Below are positions 26,432 through 34,242 of a stretch of 64,000 bases of DNA, in pieces. The notes under the pieces were generated by a model. The model was given only the letters and a program-made list of their open reading frames with translations, searched no databases and was not told the DNA's origin. The stretch lies in contig NZ_QQPQ01000002.1 in the NCBI RefSeq assembly GCF_003346715.1, positions 124,001-188,000 of the forward strand, read 5' to 3'. The stretch is from Oceanispirochaeta sp. M1. GTDB taxonomy: Bacteria; Spirochaetota; Spirochaetia; DSM-2461. Each line of letters begins with the position of its first letter. The stretch's first letter is position 1. The translations under genes were made by a program, and so were the position numbers.

Positions 26432-27952
26432 TTATTTTGTACGCATCCTCTTCCCCAGATCAGCGAGGAACTCGGATGCATCCTTAAAAATAGACAGATA
26501 GTTTTTATATATTTTGTGATTTTCAGAATTAACTTGAGATATTGATTCGACCTTGTGCAGATCATCAATCTTCGAGTAATCTTCCCAGATACCACATCCA
26601 ACCAATACCAGTGCTGCTGCTCCCAATGCTGCCGCCTGTTGATCAATATTAGTTTTAATTACTTTTACTCCAAAAATATCAGCCAGAATCTGGCACCAGA
26701 CGGGGCTTTGACTGCCCCCGCCGACAATAGTAATTTCTTTCTCTACTTCAGTTAAATCTGTAAGCACATCAAGAGCCACTTTCAAACCGTAACCGACTCC
26801 CTCCATAACGGATCGGACCATATGTGATCTGTTATGTAAAAGAGAAAGCCCCAGAAAAGCAGCTCTGATATCAGGGCTCTTATCCAGAGAGCTCCCTCCA
26901 GCGAGACTGGGATTAAAAAGTAGATTTTCACTACCTGGAGAAATCTGCCCGGCTGCATGATCCAATGCCTTGAAATTCGGCACAGAATCCTTCTCTGAGA
27001 GGATTTGTGTAAACCATTTATAACTGCTGCCTGCAGAGAAAATCGCTGTAGCCGAAGCAAATAAGCCTGGGACTACATGTGTAAATACATAAGGTCTCTT
27101 CTCAATATCCAGTAGAGGGGATTCTGAAGAAACTGCAATCCAACTGGAAGAACCCAGTGAATTATATATCCGGCCCGGTGTAAAACACTTTGCCCCCAGG
27201 GCCATACAGGAATTATCAACTCCACCGGCAATGACTTTTACATTATTCCCCAGACCCAGCTCAGCAGCTATTTCCGGCAGAACCGTACCTATAACATCTG
27301 AAGAAGCATAAATTTCAGGAAATAAAGTCTGTTCAAGCCCTGCAGCATTTATCAATTTTTCAGAGTATTTCCACCCTTTCAAATCATAGACACCGCTTCC
27401 CGATGCATATGAAAAGTCTGTTGCCACAGTACCGCTCAACATGAGATTTATGTAATCTTTTGTTCCTATGACTTTTTTTGTTCTGGAAAAAATTTCAGGC
27501 TGATTCTGTTTCATCCATAAAATCTTGAAGACCGTATAAAGTGCAGGTGGAAAACCATTTCCAGTAAGCATATACCAATCTTCTTCCGGGACTCTGCTGA
27601 AAAATGGTTTCAGCTCATCATCTCCCGGTCTCGAATCAGACCAGATCGGTACTGAATCAAGAAGAAGACGACCCTCATCATCTATGGGGACCATCCCCAG
27701 GCTGTGACCGGAAAGCCCTATGCCTGCAATGGAAGATCTTATTTCATCCGTCTTTTCAGCCAGCAGACCTTTAATACTTTCTTTTACAGAGCTCCACCAT
27801 TCAGATGGCATCTGCTCATGCATATTATCTGATGGGTAATAAGTAGAGTATTCAATAAATAGATCATCCAGACATTTACCGTCAATATCATATAAGGAAG
27901 ACTTACATCCTCCCGTACCCAGGTCACAGGCAATAACATATTGCTGTTTCAT
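26432..27952 (-). CDS. FGGY-family carbohydrate kinase (xylulokinase-like)
   Basis: A 506-aa ATP-dependent sugar kinase. N-terminal phosphate-1 motif ACDLGTGGCKSSLYD at residues 8-22; GIGLSGHSLGMVPID near residue 77; a substrate-side SDSRPGDDE near 107; VIAGGVDNSCMALGA near 238; and a C-terminal adenosine motif ITIVGGGSQSPVWCQILADIF near residue 415. Overall layout is closest to xylulose/ribulose-type kinases. It lies between the deoC-type gene and the transporter, 14 bases after the former, and should trap the imported sugar as a phosphate. I cannot tell the sugar; LsrK-like activity was considered and is not supported by the neighbours. Confidence 0.87.
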   Translation of the reverse strand: MKQQYVIACDLGTGGCKSSLYDIDGKCLDDLFIEYSTYYPSDNMHEQMPSEWWSSVKESIKGLLAEKTDEIRSSIAGIGLSGHSLGMVPIDDEGRLLLDSVPIWSDSRPGDDELKPFFSRVPEEDWYMLTGNGFPPALYTVFKILWMKQNQPEIFSRTKKVIGTKDYINLMLSGTVATDFSYASGSGVYDLKGWKYSEKLINAAGLEQTLFPEIYASSDVIGTVLPEIAAELGLGNNVKVIAGGVDNSCMALGAKCFTPGRIYNSLGSSSWIAVSSESPLLDIEKRPYVFTHVVPGLFASATAIFSAGSSYKWFTQILSEKDSVPNFKALDHAAGQISPGSENLLFNPSLAGGSSLDKSPDIRAAFLGLSLLHNRSHMVRSVMEGVGYGLKVALDVLTDLTEVEKEITIVGGGSQSPVWCQILADIFGVKVIKTNIDQQAAALGAAALVLVGCGIWEDYSKIDDLHKVESISQVNSENHKIYKNYLSIFKDASEFLADLGKRMRTK

Positions 27953-27966
27953 ACATCCTCCAGGAA

Positions 27967-28665
27967 TCAGTAAGAATCGGAATCAGATCCGCCAGTTAAT
28001 ATGGTTTTTGCAGTTCTCACACCAACCCCGAATCGAGTAGCACCCAGTTTATACATGGCCAGCAATGTCTCCCGATCCCGAACTCCTCCGGCAGCCTTGA
28101 CCCTGCATTGATCTCCCACGGTCTCTGCTATAAGTTTTACATTCTCAAGAGTAGCTCCGGTAGGAGCCCATCCTGTTCCTGTTTTTACAAAATCGACACC
28201 ACAGTCAACACAGATTTGACAGGCTTTTACAATTTCCTCATCACTCAGGTAATGACATTCCAGAATCACCTTGACAGGAAGATTACCTGCCGCCTTTATA
28301 ACACTGCTGATATCATTTTCAACGAGTTCATAGTCACCGGCCTTCAACCAGGCAATATTCACAACCATATCCAGCTCATTAACACCCATCTTTCTCAGTT
28401 CTTCAGCTTCCTGAACCTTAGAAGCTGTTGTAGCTCCCCCATCAGGAAATCCGACCGCTCCGCCCACTAAAATGTCAGGACGGTCCTTCAGGGCCTCAAC
28501 AAGAACCGGAGTGTGCGCCGGTAGAGCAAAAACACAGATGCAGTTATATTTTTTTGCAGTTTCTGCGGCGTCATGTATTTCTTCCAGAGAACTGTCTGCC
28601 TGAACACAACTCAGATCCATCATCTGAGCTATCTCCTTGGATGTTATCTCCATTTTATTCACCAT
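27967..28665 (-). CDS. deoC: Deoxyribose-phosphate aldolase-type enzyme
   Basis: A 232-aa class I aldolase of the DeoC family. Schiff-base Lys161 lies in FVKTGTGWAPTGAT and the second conserved Lys190 in RVKAAGGVRD. The conserved Asp lies in ELDMVVNIAWLKAGDYE. Classical DeoC splits 2-deoxyribose-5-phosphate to glyceraldehyde-3-phosphate and acetaldehyde. In an operon with an FGGY kinase and an alcohol dehydrogenase, and without purine/pyrimidine phosphorylase genes, the true substrate may be a different sugar phosphate. AAGGA precedes the start ATG; a second ATG four codons in is a less likely start. Confidence 0.88.
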   Translation of the reverse strand: MVNKMEITSKEIAQMMDLSCVQADSSLEEIHDAAETAKKYNCICVFALPAHTPVLVEALKDRPDILVGGAVGFPDGGATTASKVQEAEELRKMGVNELDMVVNIAWLKAGDYELVENDISSVIKAAGNLPVKVILECHYLSDEEIVKACQICVDCGVDFVKTGTGWAPTGATLENVKLIAETVGDQCRVKAAGGVRDRETLLAMYKLGATRFGVGVRTAKTILTGGSDSDSY

Positions 28666-28692
28666 AGTGTCCTTATATATTTGTTTCCGAAT

Positions 28693-29892
28693 TTATGCGG
28701 GATGAGCATTGTTCAGCATTGTCCGGATATCTTCAGCCGAGACAGGAGGAATGCAGTTCAGAAGACCTTCGTCATTAAAACTGACCTTTCTGACTCCCTC
28801 AATTATTTCGGAAAGTTTCCCGGCAGAGACATTAACATCCTTCAGAGAGACCGGAACGCCAATGTCTGTCAAAAAATCTTCGAATGCTTTTATTCCAGTC
28901 TCAATAATTTCATTCTCACTCTTTCCTTCTTCAGAGACTCCCATGACATTGATTGCAAACTGCTTATATCTATTTTTCCTTCTGGAGCTGAATGATTTCA
29001 TCCAGGCCGGCATCAGAGCAGAGAGTGATGCACCATGGGCAATTCCATAAAGAGAAGTCAGGTTATGAGCAACCTGATGAATAGGAGTCCAGGCATCCCC
29101 GGGAGAAGCCCAGCCATTAATGGCACAGGTAGCCGCCCATTGAAGATTGGACCGGGCATCGATGTCCATGGGATTATCCAGAACAATTTTAATATTACTG
29201 ATGACTGTCCTCATGACTCCCTCCTGGAAGGAGTGCTGAAGGGGAGAATGTTCCTCTCCGTTTATATAAATCTCCAGGACATGAGAAATTGAATCTGCTG
29301 CTGCACAGGCTGTCTGATAAGCCGGGAGAGTCAGAGTCAATTCGGGATCGATGACCGCAGATTTAGGATAGAGGCATTCAGCCCAGATATAAGATTTCTC
29401 TTTAAGTGTTCGATTACTCACAACAGAACACTGATTCATCTCACTGCCCGTGGCAGGCAGAGTCGGAATCATCAGAGTCGGAAGTGCTTCAGAAGGAGGA
29501 ACCGCATCCACATGATCATGTCTGCTATAGACCATATTCCACAGATCACCCTCATAGAAAACCGCAGCAGCAATCGCTTTAGCCGCATCCATGGCTGAAC
29601 CGCCTCCCAGCCCTATGATAAGATCTATATTTCTTTCCCGGCAGAATTCGGCTCCTGCTGCAATTGTAGAAATATCAGGATTGGGTTCTGCTTCATAAAA
29701 AGGAAAAACTGCACATCCTTCTTTTTTTAGTAAATCAATGACGTTATCACATAGCGGCTCAAGATGTCCCAGCTCTTTGTAGGAAACAAGGCATATCCGT
29801 TTACCCAGTGTTTTGGCGTGAGTTCCTACATCCTTTAATATTCCAGGGCCGAAATGCACCCTTACCGGGTTGTAGTAGTCAAAATTATTCAT
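28693..29892 (-). CDS. Iron-containing alcohol dehydrogenase
   Basis: A 399-aa group III (iron/zinc) alcohol dehydrogenase. NAD-binding GLGGGSAMDAAKAIA lies near residue 95. Metal ligands include the Asp/His set around ADSISHVLEIYINGEEHSP and the later HQVAHNLTSLYGIAHGASLSA. I place the start at 29892 (MNNFDYYNPVRVHFG), because AAAGGAG lies seven bases ahead and family members begin there; an upstream ATG at 29943 would add 17 unlikely residues. First gene of the operon. The proposed job is NADH-dependent reduction of the aldehyde released by the aldolase, recycling NAD during fermentation (inference). Confidence 0.9.
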   Translation of the reverse strand: MNNFDYYNPVRVHFGPGILKDVGTHAKTLGKRICLVSYKELGHLEPLCDNVIDLLKKEGCAVFPFYEAEPNPDISTIAAGAEFCRERNIDLIIGLGGGSAMDAAKAIAAAVFYEGDLWNMVYSRHDHVDAVPPSEALPTLMIPTLPATGSEMNQCSVVSNRTLKEKSYIWAECLYPKSAVIDPELTLTLPAYQTACAAADSISHVLEIYINGEEHSPLQHSFQEGVMRTVISNIKIVLDNPMDIDARSNLQWAATCAINGWASPGDAWTPIHQVAHNLTSLYGIAHGASLSALMPAWMKSFSSRRKNRYKQFAINVMGVSEEGKSENEIIETGIKAFEDFLTDIGVPVSLKDVNVSAGKLSEIIEGVRKVSFNDEGLLNCIPPVSAEDIRTMLNNAHPA

Positions 29893-29969
29893 GGAGACTC
29901 CTTTATTTACAGAGCAATATGCATAAGTGCAATTACCCAACAATTCATTACTTCGTCACTATGTTTATC

Positions 29970-29999
29970 ATCGTAACATCATGATGTTTAAACTGTCAA
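29970..29999 (-). promoter_or_regulatory. Promoter of the sugar catabolism/transport operon
   Basis: Minus strand TTGACA (29994-29999), 18-bp spacer, TACGAT (29970-29975), 78 bp upstream of the Fe-ADH start. A perfect 14-bp palindrome fills most of the spacer. Confidence 0.75.
29975..29988. promoter_or_regulatory. Candidate GntR operator, operon promoter (perfect palindrome)
   Basis: AACATCATGATGTT is a perfect 14-bp palindrome between the -35 and -10 boxes of the operon promoter. It is the best of three related sites in the window. Its position is classic for a repressor, and the adjacent gntR gene is the obvious candidate. Confidence 0.72.
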
Positions 30000-30007
30000 A
30001 TAAAAAA

Positions 30008-30730
30008 TCAGTCAATTCTACCTTTCATAAAAATACTGAATTCATAGGATGATGCATCTATAATCAGATAAACCAGCTCAAATGGGGTGCCCATAGTTCT
30101 GGTCAGCCTATGGTCAATCAATAAAGGAGCCCTGTCTTCGAGCCCCAGGATAGCAGCCTCGTGTTCATCCGCGGATCTGGCAGTGATACGGTCCAGAGCA
30201 GATTCAATTGTGATTCCCCACTTCTGTTCAATATACTGATAAAGAGATGTTATGGTTTTAAAGTCATTAGGCAAACCGGGAACAAATCTGGGAATCAGAT
30301 AATTCTTCACAATGGCAATGGGTTTTTCGTTGGACAAGACCACTCGCTTCAAAAGAAAAAGCTCATGACCTTCTTCAATCTCCAACTCTCCGGCCATAGA
30401 TTCATCTGCAGATATCTTTTCAAATTCTATTGAATCTATGGAAACCGTACAACCCTTCTTCCTGAGAGTTTCTGAGAAAGAACTGACATAATTGAGTTGC
30501 TGAGACATTGCCTGGCGGTCCAGGACTCTCGTACCTTTTCCCTGTTTTATAATAACATAACTATCCCTGGTAAGCATTTCCATCGCTTTTCTGATAGTTG
30601 TCCGGCTGACCTGAAATTCTTCCTGAAGTACTGGTTCGGGAGGGAGGAGTTCATCTGTCTGATATATACCGCCTTCAATCCTTTTAACAAGAATTCGATA
30701 GACGTTAAGATACATTGGTTCATTCTTCAT
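30008..30730 (-). CDS. GntR-family transcriptional regulator (HutC/UTRA type)
   Basis: A 240-aa DNA-binding regulator. Winged helix-turn-helix at residues 5-70 (LLPPEPVLQEEFQVSRTTIRKAMEML), then a UTRA effector-binding domain (about residues 90-235) ending PLLIDHRLTRTMGTPFELVYLIIDAS. UTRA domains bind sugars or sugar phosphates, so the inducer may be the imported sugar or its phosphate. It is divided from the operon it probably controls by 115 bases that contain the operon promoter. Its own promoter contains a related operator, implying autoregulation. Confidence 0.92.
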   Translation of the reverse strand: MKNEPMYLNVYRILVKRIEGGIYQTDELLPPEPVLQEEFQVSRTTIRKAMEMLTRDSYVIIKQGKGTRVLDRQAMSQQLNYVSSFSETLRKKGCTVSIDSIEFEKISADESMAGELEIEEGHELFLLKRVVLSNEKPIAIVKNYLIPRFVPGLPNDFKTITSLYQYIEQKWGITIESALDRITARSADEHEAAILGLEDRAPLLIDHRLTRTMGTPFELVYLIIDASSYEFSIFMKGRID

Positions 30731-30748
30731 TTATAACTCTCTGAAACA

Positions 30749-30777
30749 ACCATACATCATTATGTTTCCCTACTCAA
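30749..30777 (-). promoter_or_regulatory. Promoter of the gntR gene
   Basis: Minus strand TTGAGT (30772-30777), 17-bp spacer, TATGGT (30749-30754), starting about 18 bp before the gntR start codon. The operator-like sequence occupies the spacer. Confidence 0.6.
30753..30766. promoter_or_regulatory. Candidate GntR operator, autoregulatory
   Basis: TACATCATTATGTT matches the palindrome at 29975-29988 at 12 of 14 positions and lies between the -35 and -10 boxes of the gntR promoter, mirroring the arrangement at the operon promoter. Confidence 0.62.
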
Positions 30778-30816
30778 GGAATTTCACTCTAAAACCTACT
30801 CTACTTCCTGCTAAAA

Positions 30817-30841
30817 AACCCGCCGAAAATCCCGGCGGGTT
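30817..30841 (-). terminator. Terminator of the 5'-nucleotidase gene
   Basis: Perfect stem AACCCGCCG / CGGCGGGTT with a 7-base loop, followed on the minus strand by TTTT. It lies 25 bases after the stop at 30867. Confidence 0.9.
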
Positions 30842-30866
30842 ATCTAATTCATTTATAAGTCATAAG

Positions 30867-32750
30867 TCAGCGTCCGGCATTTCCTGCATTCAGCTGATTT
30901 TCAATGGCCCTTGCGGCCAGATCTTCAGGAACCAGCTTCCAGTTGGATTCAATATCACCGGAACCCCAGCTCTTTTTCTCTTTGAGGTATTCCACCATCA
31001 GATCTCTCATGGCCAGTTGAGAAATATAGGTCGTTTCAGCATTAAGTTCAGTACCTTCCATCAGACCGGCTGCAGCCAGATGACCGCCTCCACCGTTATA
31101 GCGATAGGAGTTGAGAGTAACATTATATGTCTTGCTCAGATCAAAGGCTGAACCGTCAAGATTCTTCATATTAACGATTCTATCACCGGGGGTTTTGGTA
31201 AGATCAATCTCATAATAGAATCCCTGGGCCATGTCATAGTTGTAGCCTCTCACATCGGGATTAACCAGTGGAACAGAATCTACATTCTCTTCTGTGACAA
31301 CATTGAAGTAATTGGAAGAGTACTCAAGGTAGTCTTTTATCTGCTGACCTGTCATCTCCAGGGCATTCAGAAAGTTTTCATAGATATAGATACCTGCGAT
31401 ATTACCTACAGTTATATCCCCTTTAGGAATATTGAGTGAAGCATTGAAAGTAGCAGCAATGCTTATCTCAGCACCTGAGAACTGACGCTGAGTTTCATGG
31501 ATAAGATCAACAATCTCACTCTCTTCATAGTAGGACCGGAGACCAAGAATATCATTGTCCGCCTGGGCTACAACTTCTGCCGCATAGGCCTTGGAACCTT
31601 CAATGTATTCTGACATATAGCTGAGCATTTCAGGATCTTCCTCAACACCTTCCATGGAGTAAGTCATGGCATTGATGCCATCCACCATCCATCTGCCGTC
31701 TTTGGCTGCTACAGAAATCTGAAGATGTCCCAGATGGCTTCCCCAGTTTTTAGCCTGAACGAATTTAACTCCCTTTATATCATTAGTATATTCATCATTT
31801 CTAAATTCACTGTTCTGCTCATCATCAATTAACTGATGTGAATGGGCAGTGATAATGGCATCAATTCCCTGAGGACCTGATCCGATGGCATCGGCGACAA
31901 GACGGGAAGCATTGGGGATAGGCACACCCGAAGACTCGGCTTTAGCACTGTCATAGGCATCATTCATACCGGCATGAAATACACCGATCAGAACATCAAC
32001 CTTCTCCACTTCTCTCATAATTTTCACATATTTTTCAGCAGACTCAACCATATCCATATAAACCTGATCTTCATGTGTGCTTTCAGCCAGCCACATGGGG
32101 ATTCCGGGGGTAGTCATACCAAGAAAACCGATTCTCACACCATCAATTTCTTCAACAGCATAAGGAAGATAGTAAGGCTCTCCTGTCCCCTTCCACTCCG
32201 TATTGGCAGAGATAACAGCAATACCCTGTGCAGCCATTTCATTGGCTACCTTGTTGGCAACCTTATTTCCCTGTTCCACTTCATGATTTCCGGGTGACCA
32301 GTAGGAATAACCCATCTTTCCCATCATCCGGGACATGGGGTTTTCCATATCACTCTCAATAAAGTTGTAATAGTAAGAGAGAAGTGTTCCTTGAATAGTA
32401 TCACCGGCGGAGATTAAAACAGGATTGGAATACATCGCTGATTTCTCTTTATATAGAGTTGATACTCTACTCAAACCGCTGTGTACGGGATTACCTTTAT
32501 AAGAACGAGGCTGAGCCTGCCCGAAGTCCCAGTCAAATACCCAGCCATGCTCATCATTGGTCGAAAAGACATTGATCTCAACAACTGCGCCCTCAGCTGC
32601 CTCTGCAGCCACTCTCTCAACAGGAGAAAATCCCGACAGGGGATACTCAACACTTCTGACATCCACTGTAGAAGTACTCTGCTGACTGGCACATCCGAGC
32701 AATGCAAAAGCCAGAAACAGTAGACCAGTAATCCGTAAAACTTTTTTCAT
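30867..32750 (-). CDS. Lipoprotein 5'-nucleotidase / cyclic phosphodiesterase
   Basis: A 627-aa exported metallophosphatase. Lipobox ALLGC (Cys20). The catalytic domain (about residues 55-370) shows the UshA-type metal set: STNDEHGW, SAGDTIQG, SPGNHEVE, FHAGMNDA and ITAHSHQL. The C-terminal 5'-nucleotidase domain (about 400-600) forms the substrate pocket, including NVVTEENVDS and NSYRYNGGGGHLAAAGL. The family hydrolyses extracellular nucleotides so that nucleosides and phosphate can be taken up. It stands alone with its own terminator. Its leader shares a hairpin/ribosome-site arrangement with the binding-protein gene at 25334. Confidence 0.92.
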   Translation of the reverse strand: MKKVLRITGLLFLAFALLGCASQQSTSTVDVRSVEYPLSGFSPVERVAAEAAEGAVVEINVFSTNDEHGWVFDWDFGQAQPRSYKGNPVHSGLSRVSTLYKEKSAMYSNPVLISAGDTIQGTLLSYYYNFIESDMENPMSRMMGKMGYSYWSPGNHEVEQGNKVANKVANEMAAQGIAVISANTEWKGTGEPYYLPYAVEEIDGVRIGFLGMTTPGIPMWLAESTHEDQVYMDMVESAEKYVKIMREVEKVDVLIGVFHAGMNDAYDSAKAESSGVPIPNASRLVADAIGSGPQGIDAIITAHSHQLIDDEQNSEFRNDEYTNDIKGVKFVQAKNWGSHLGHLQISVAAKDGRWMVDGINAMTYSMEGVEEDPEMLSYMSEYIEGSKAYAAEVVAQADNDILGLRSYYEESEIVDLIHETQRQFSGAEISIAATFNASLNIPKGDITVGNIAGIYIYENFLNALEMTGQQIKDYLEYSSNYFNVVTEENVDSVPLVNPDVRGYNYDMAQGFYYEIDLTKTPGDRIVNMKNLDGSAFDLSKTYNVTLNSYRYNGGGGHLAAAGLMEGTELNAETTYISQLAMRDLMVEYLKEKKSWGSGDIESNWKLVPEDLAARAIENQLNAGNAGR

Positions 32751-32773
32751 ATTTCTTCCTCCAAAATAGTTCT

Positions 32774-32790
32774 TTTCCTAAATAAGGAAA
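32774..32790 (-). promoter_or_regulatory. Leader hairpin of the 5'-nucleotidase gene
   Basis: Stem TTTCCT / AGGAAA, 24-40 bases upstream of the start codon, preceded on the transcript by GGAACC and followed by TTTGGAGGAAGAA. Closely parallels the element at 26408-26424. Confidence 0.45.
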
Positions 32791-33047
32791 GGTTCCATCT
32801 TTAATCATGAATGTTAGGTGATCACTTAACAACAGTTTATTTACAATGAGATGAAGAAAGAAATATATATAGATTAACACGACTTAACAATAGTTCAGTG
32901 ATTACTATTCACAGAAACAAATCAGGCTGCCTGGACAAATCAGACCCGGGAGGATTTTTTGTTGAGAGGCATCATAGAATTACCGGCTATGAATAGCTCT
33001 TCAGCTGCAGCGCTCCTGAACATATTTTATTAGCCTCGCTTAACAAA
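32791..33047. other. Intergenic region between divergent 5'-nucleotidase and outer-membrane genes
   Basis: I see no gene here. The sequence is AT-rich with repeated TTAACA-like stretches (CACTTAACAACAG, GACTTAACAATAG, GCTTAACAAAAAG). These may be binding sites but I cannot assign a factor. The plus-strand promoter of the outer-membrane gene lies at its right end. Confidence 0.4.
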
Positions 33048-33096
33048 AAGATTGATAAAATCAATAAAAATGAACTATATTTATTTTATCAATCTT
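33048..33096 (+). promoter_or_regulatory. Promoter flanked by a 13-bp inverted repeat
   Basis: AAGATTGATAAAA (33048-33060) and its exact reverse complement TTTTATCAATCTT (33084-33096), 23 bp apart. Inside, TTGATA (33052-33057), 18-bp spacer, TATATT (33076-33081) make a promoter. One repeat arm therefore covers the -35 and the other the transcript start, ending 10 bases before the ATG and right at the GAGG ribosome site. Confidence 0.6.
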
Positions 33097-33106
33097 GAGG
33101 TAAGCC

Positions 33107-34231
33107 ATGAAATTTTTATACACCATTCCATTATTTTTATTTATTCTTCTACTTGCTGTTCCGGCAGGCCTTATTGCCGAAGAATCAGATTCTGCAAAAG
33201 AAGAAAAAAAAGTAAAATGGACCATAGTACCCGGCCCCTTCTATAACCCGAATTTAGGAACAGGAATACAGATCTTACCCATGGTCATGTATCCGGTAGA
33301 TAAATCTGATAAGATTTCTCCCCTGTCAACAACGATGGGATTCTTCTTGTGGTCCAAACCGGACTGGGATATAGATGACAGCACCATCATCGGAGGTCTG
33401 AATCAGAAATTCCACCTTGCTGAAGATACCTGGCGGCTGAGCCTCTATGGTGCAGGAGCCCGGGTTCTCTACCGCTATTACCTCCCGGGTAATTCACCCG
33501 GGGAGAATCTTGACGTATGGGCATACAGCCGGGGATTTTATTCAGGAACAAAAGTCGAATACAGAACCTGGCGGGATCTTTTTACCGGGCTGGGTTATGA
33601 TTTTCAGATCTATGATATATATGGGCGCGATGATCTGGCTCAACTCATACTGGATCTGGCAGGTGTACCGAAAGGAACACAATATAATTCTTCTATATCC
33701 GCATATGCTTCCTGGGATACAAGGGATTCACAATTTGCCCCTCACTCGGGCATGCAGATAAACCTGCAGGGAACATATGCCGACACATGGCTGGGAAGCT
33801 CTACCACTTACGGTCAAATCATTGCAGACTACAGCCAGTACAAGATATTGGACCGTCAGGAGAAACATCTTCTGTCATGGAATATCAAGACTCAGACAGG
33901 CCTGGGAGATATTCCGGAAAACCAGCTGTCCAGTCTCGGTTCACGAGGCGGTATCCGAGGATATATGTCAGGAGAATTTAAAGATAAATCAACCATTGAA
34001 GGTCAGGCAGAATACAGATTTTTCCCTGTGGAGCGTTTCGGTCTGGCAGGATTTTTCGGACTGGGAACCACTTACGGATATACTCCTATTTCGGAAGCAA
34101 CCCTCTTTCCTGCCGGTGGATTCGGTCTGCGATTTGCCATGATCCCCACAGAGAGAGTCAATGCGCGTCTGGATTTTGCCTGGGGCCGTGACAGTTTTTC
34201 CATCTACTTTGCCCTGGGGGAATCATTTTAA
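33107..34231 (+). CDS. Outer-membrane beta-barrel protein, BamA/TamA (Omp85) superfamily
   Basis: A 374-aa protein with a signal peptide (about residues 1-24, ending LIAEES). The remainder looks like a 16-strand barrel: alternating amphipathic strands, the lid-lock-like motif GGIRGYMSGEF near residue 285, a strand EGQAEYRFFP, and a terminal Phe (LGESF) as in outer-membrane proteins. There is no room for POTRA repeats, so it is not BamA itself; it resembles stand-alone surface-antigen-type barrels. Function unknown. Convergent with a permease gene 11 bases away. Confidence 0.8.
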   Translation: MKFLYTIPLFLFILLLAVPAGLIAEESDSAKEEKKVKWTIVPGPFYNPNLGTGIQILPMVMYPVDKSDKISPLSTTMGFFLWSKPDWDIDDSTIIGGLNQKFHLAEDTWRLSLYGAGARVLYRYYLPGNSPGENLDVWAYSRGFYSGTKVEYRTWRDLFTGLGYDFQIYDIYGRDDLAQLILDLAGVPKGTQYNSSISAYASWDTRDSQFAPHSGMQINLQGTYADTWLGSSTTYGQIIADYSQYKILDRQEKHLLSWNIKTQTGLGDIPENQLSSLGSRGGIRGYMSGEFKDKSTIEGQAEYRFFPVERFGLAGFFGLGTTYGYTPISEATLFPAGGFGLRFAMIPTERVNARLDFAWGRDSFSIYFALGESF

Positions 34232-34242
34232 TTAAAGAGGTC

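Noticed and set aside
20917-29892. AI-2 (Lsr-type) uptake and processing system
   Set aside because: Order and parts resemble Lsr (two permeases, FGGY kinase, aldolase), but the aldolase is a DeoC type with KTGTG rather than LsrF, there is no LsrG, and an isomerase plus Fe-ADH are present.
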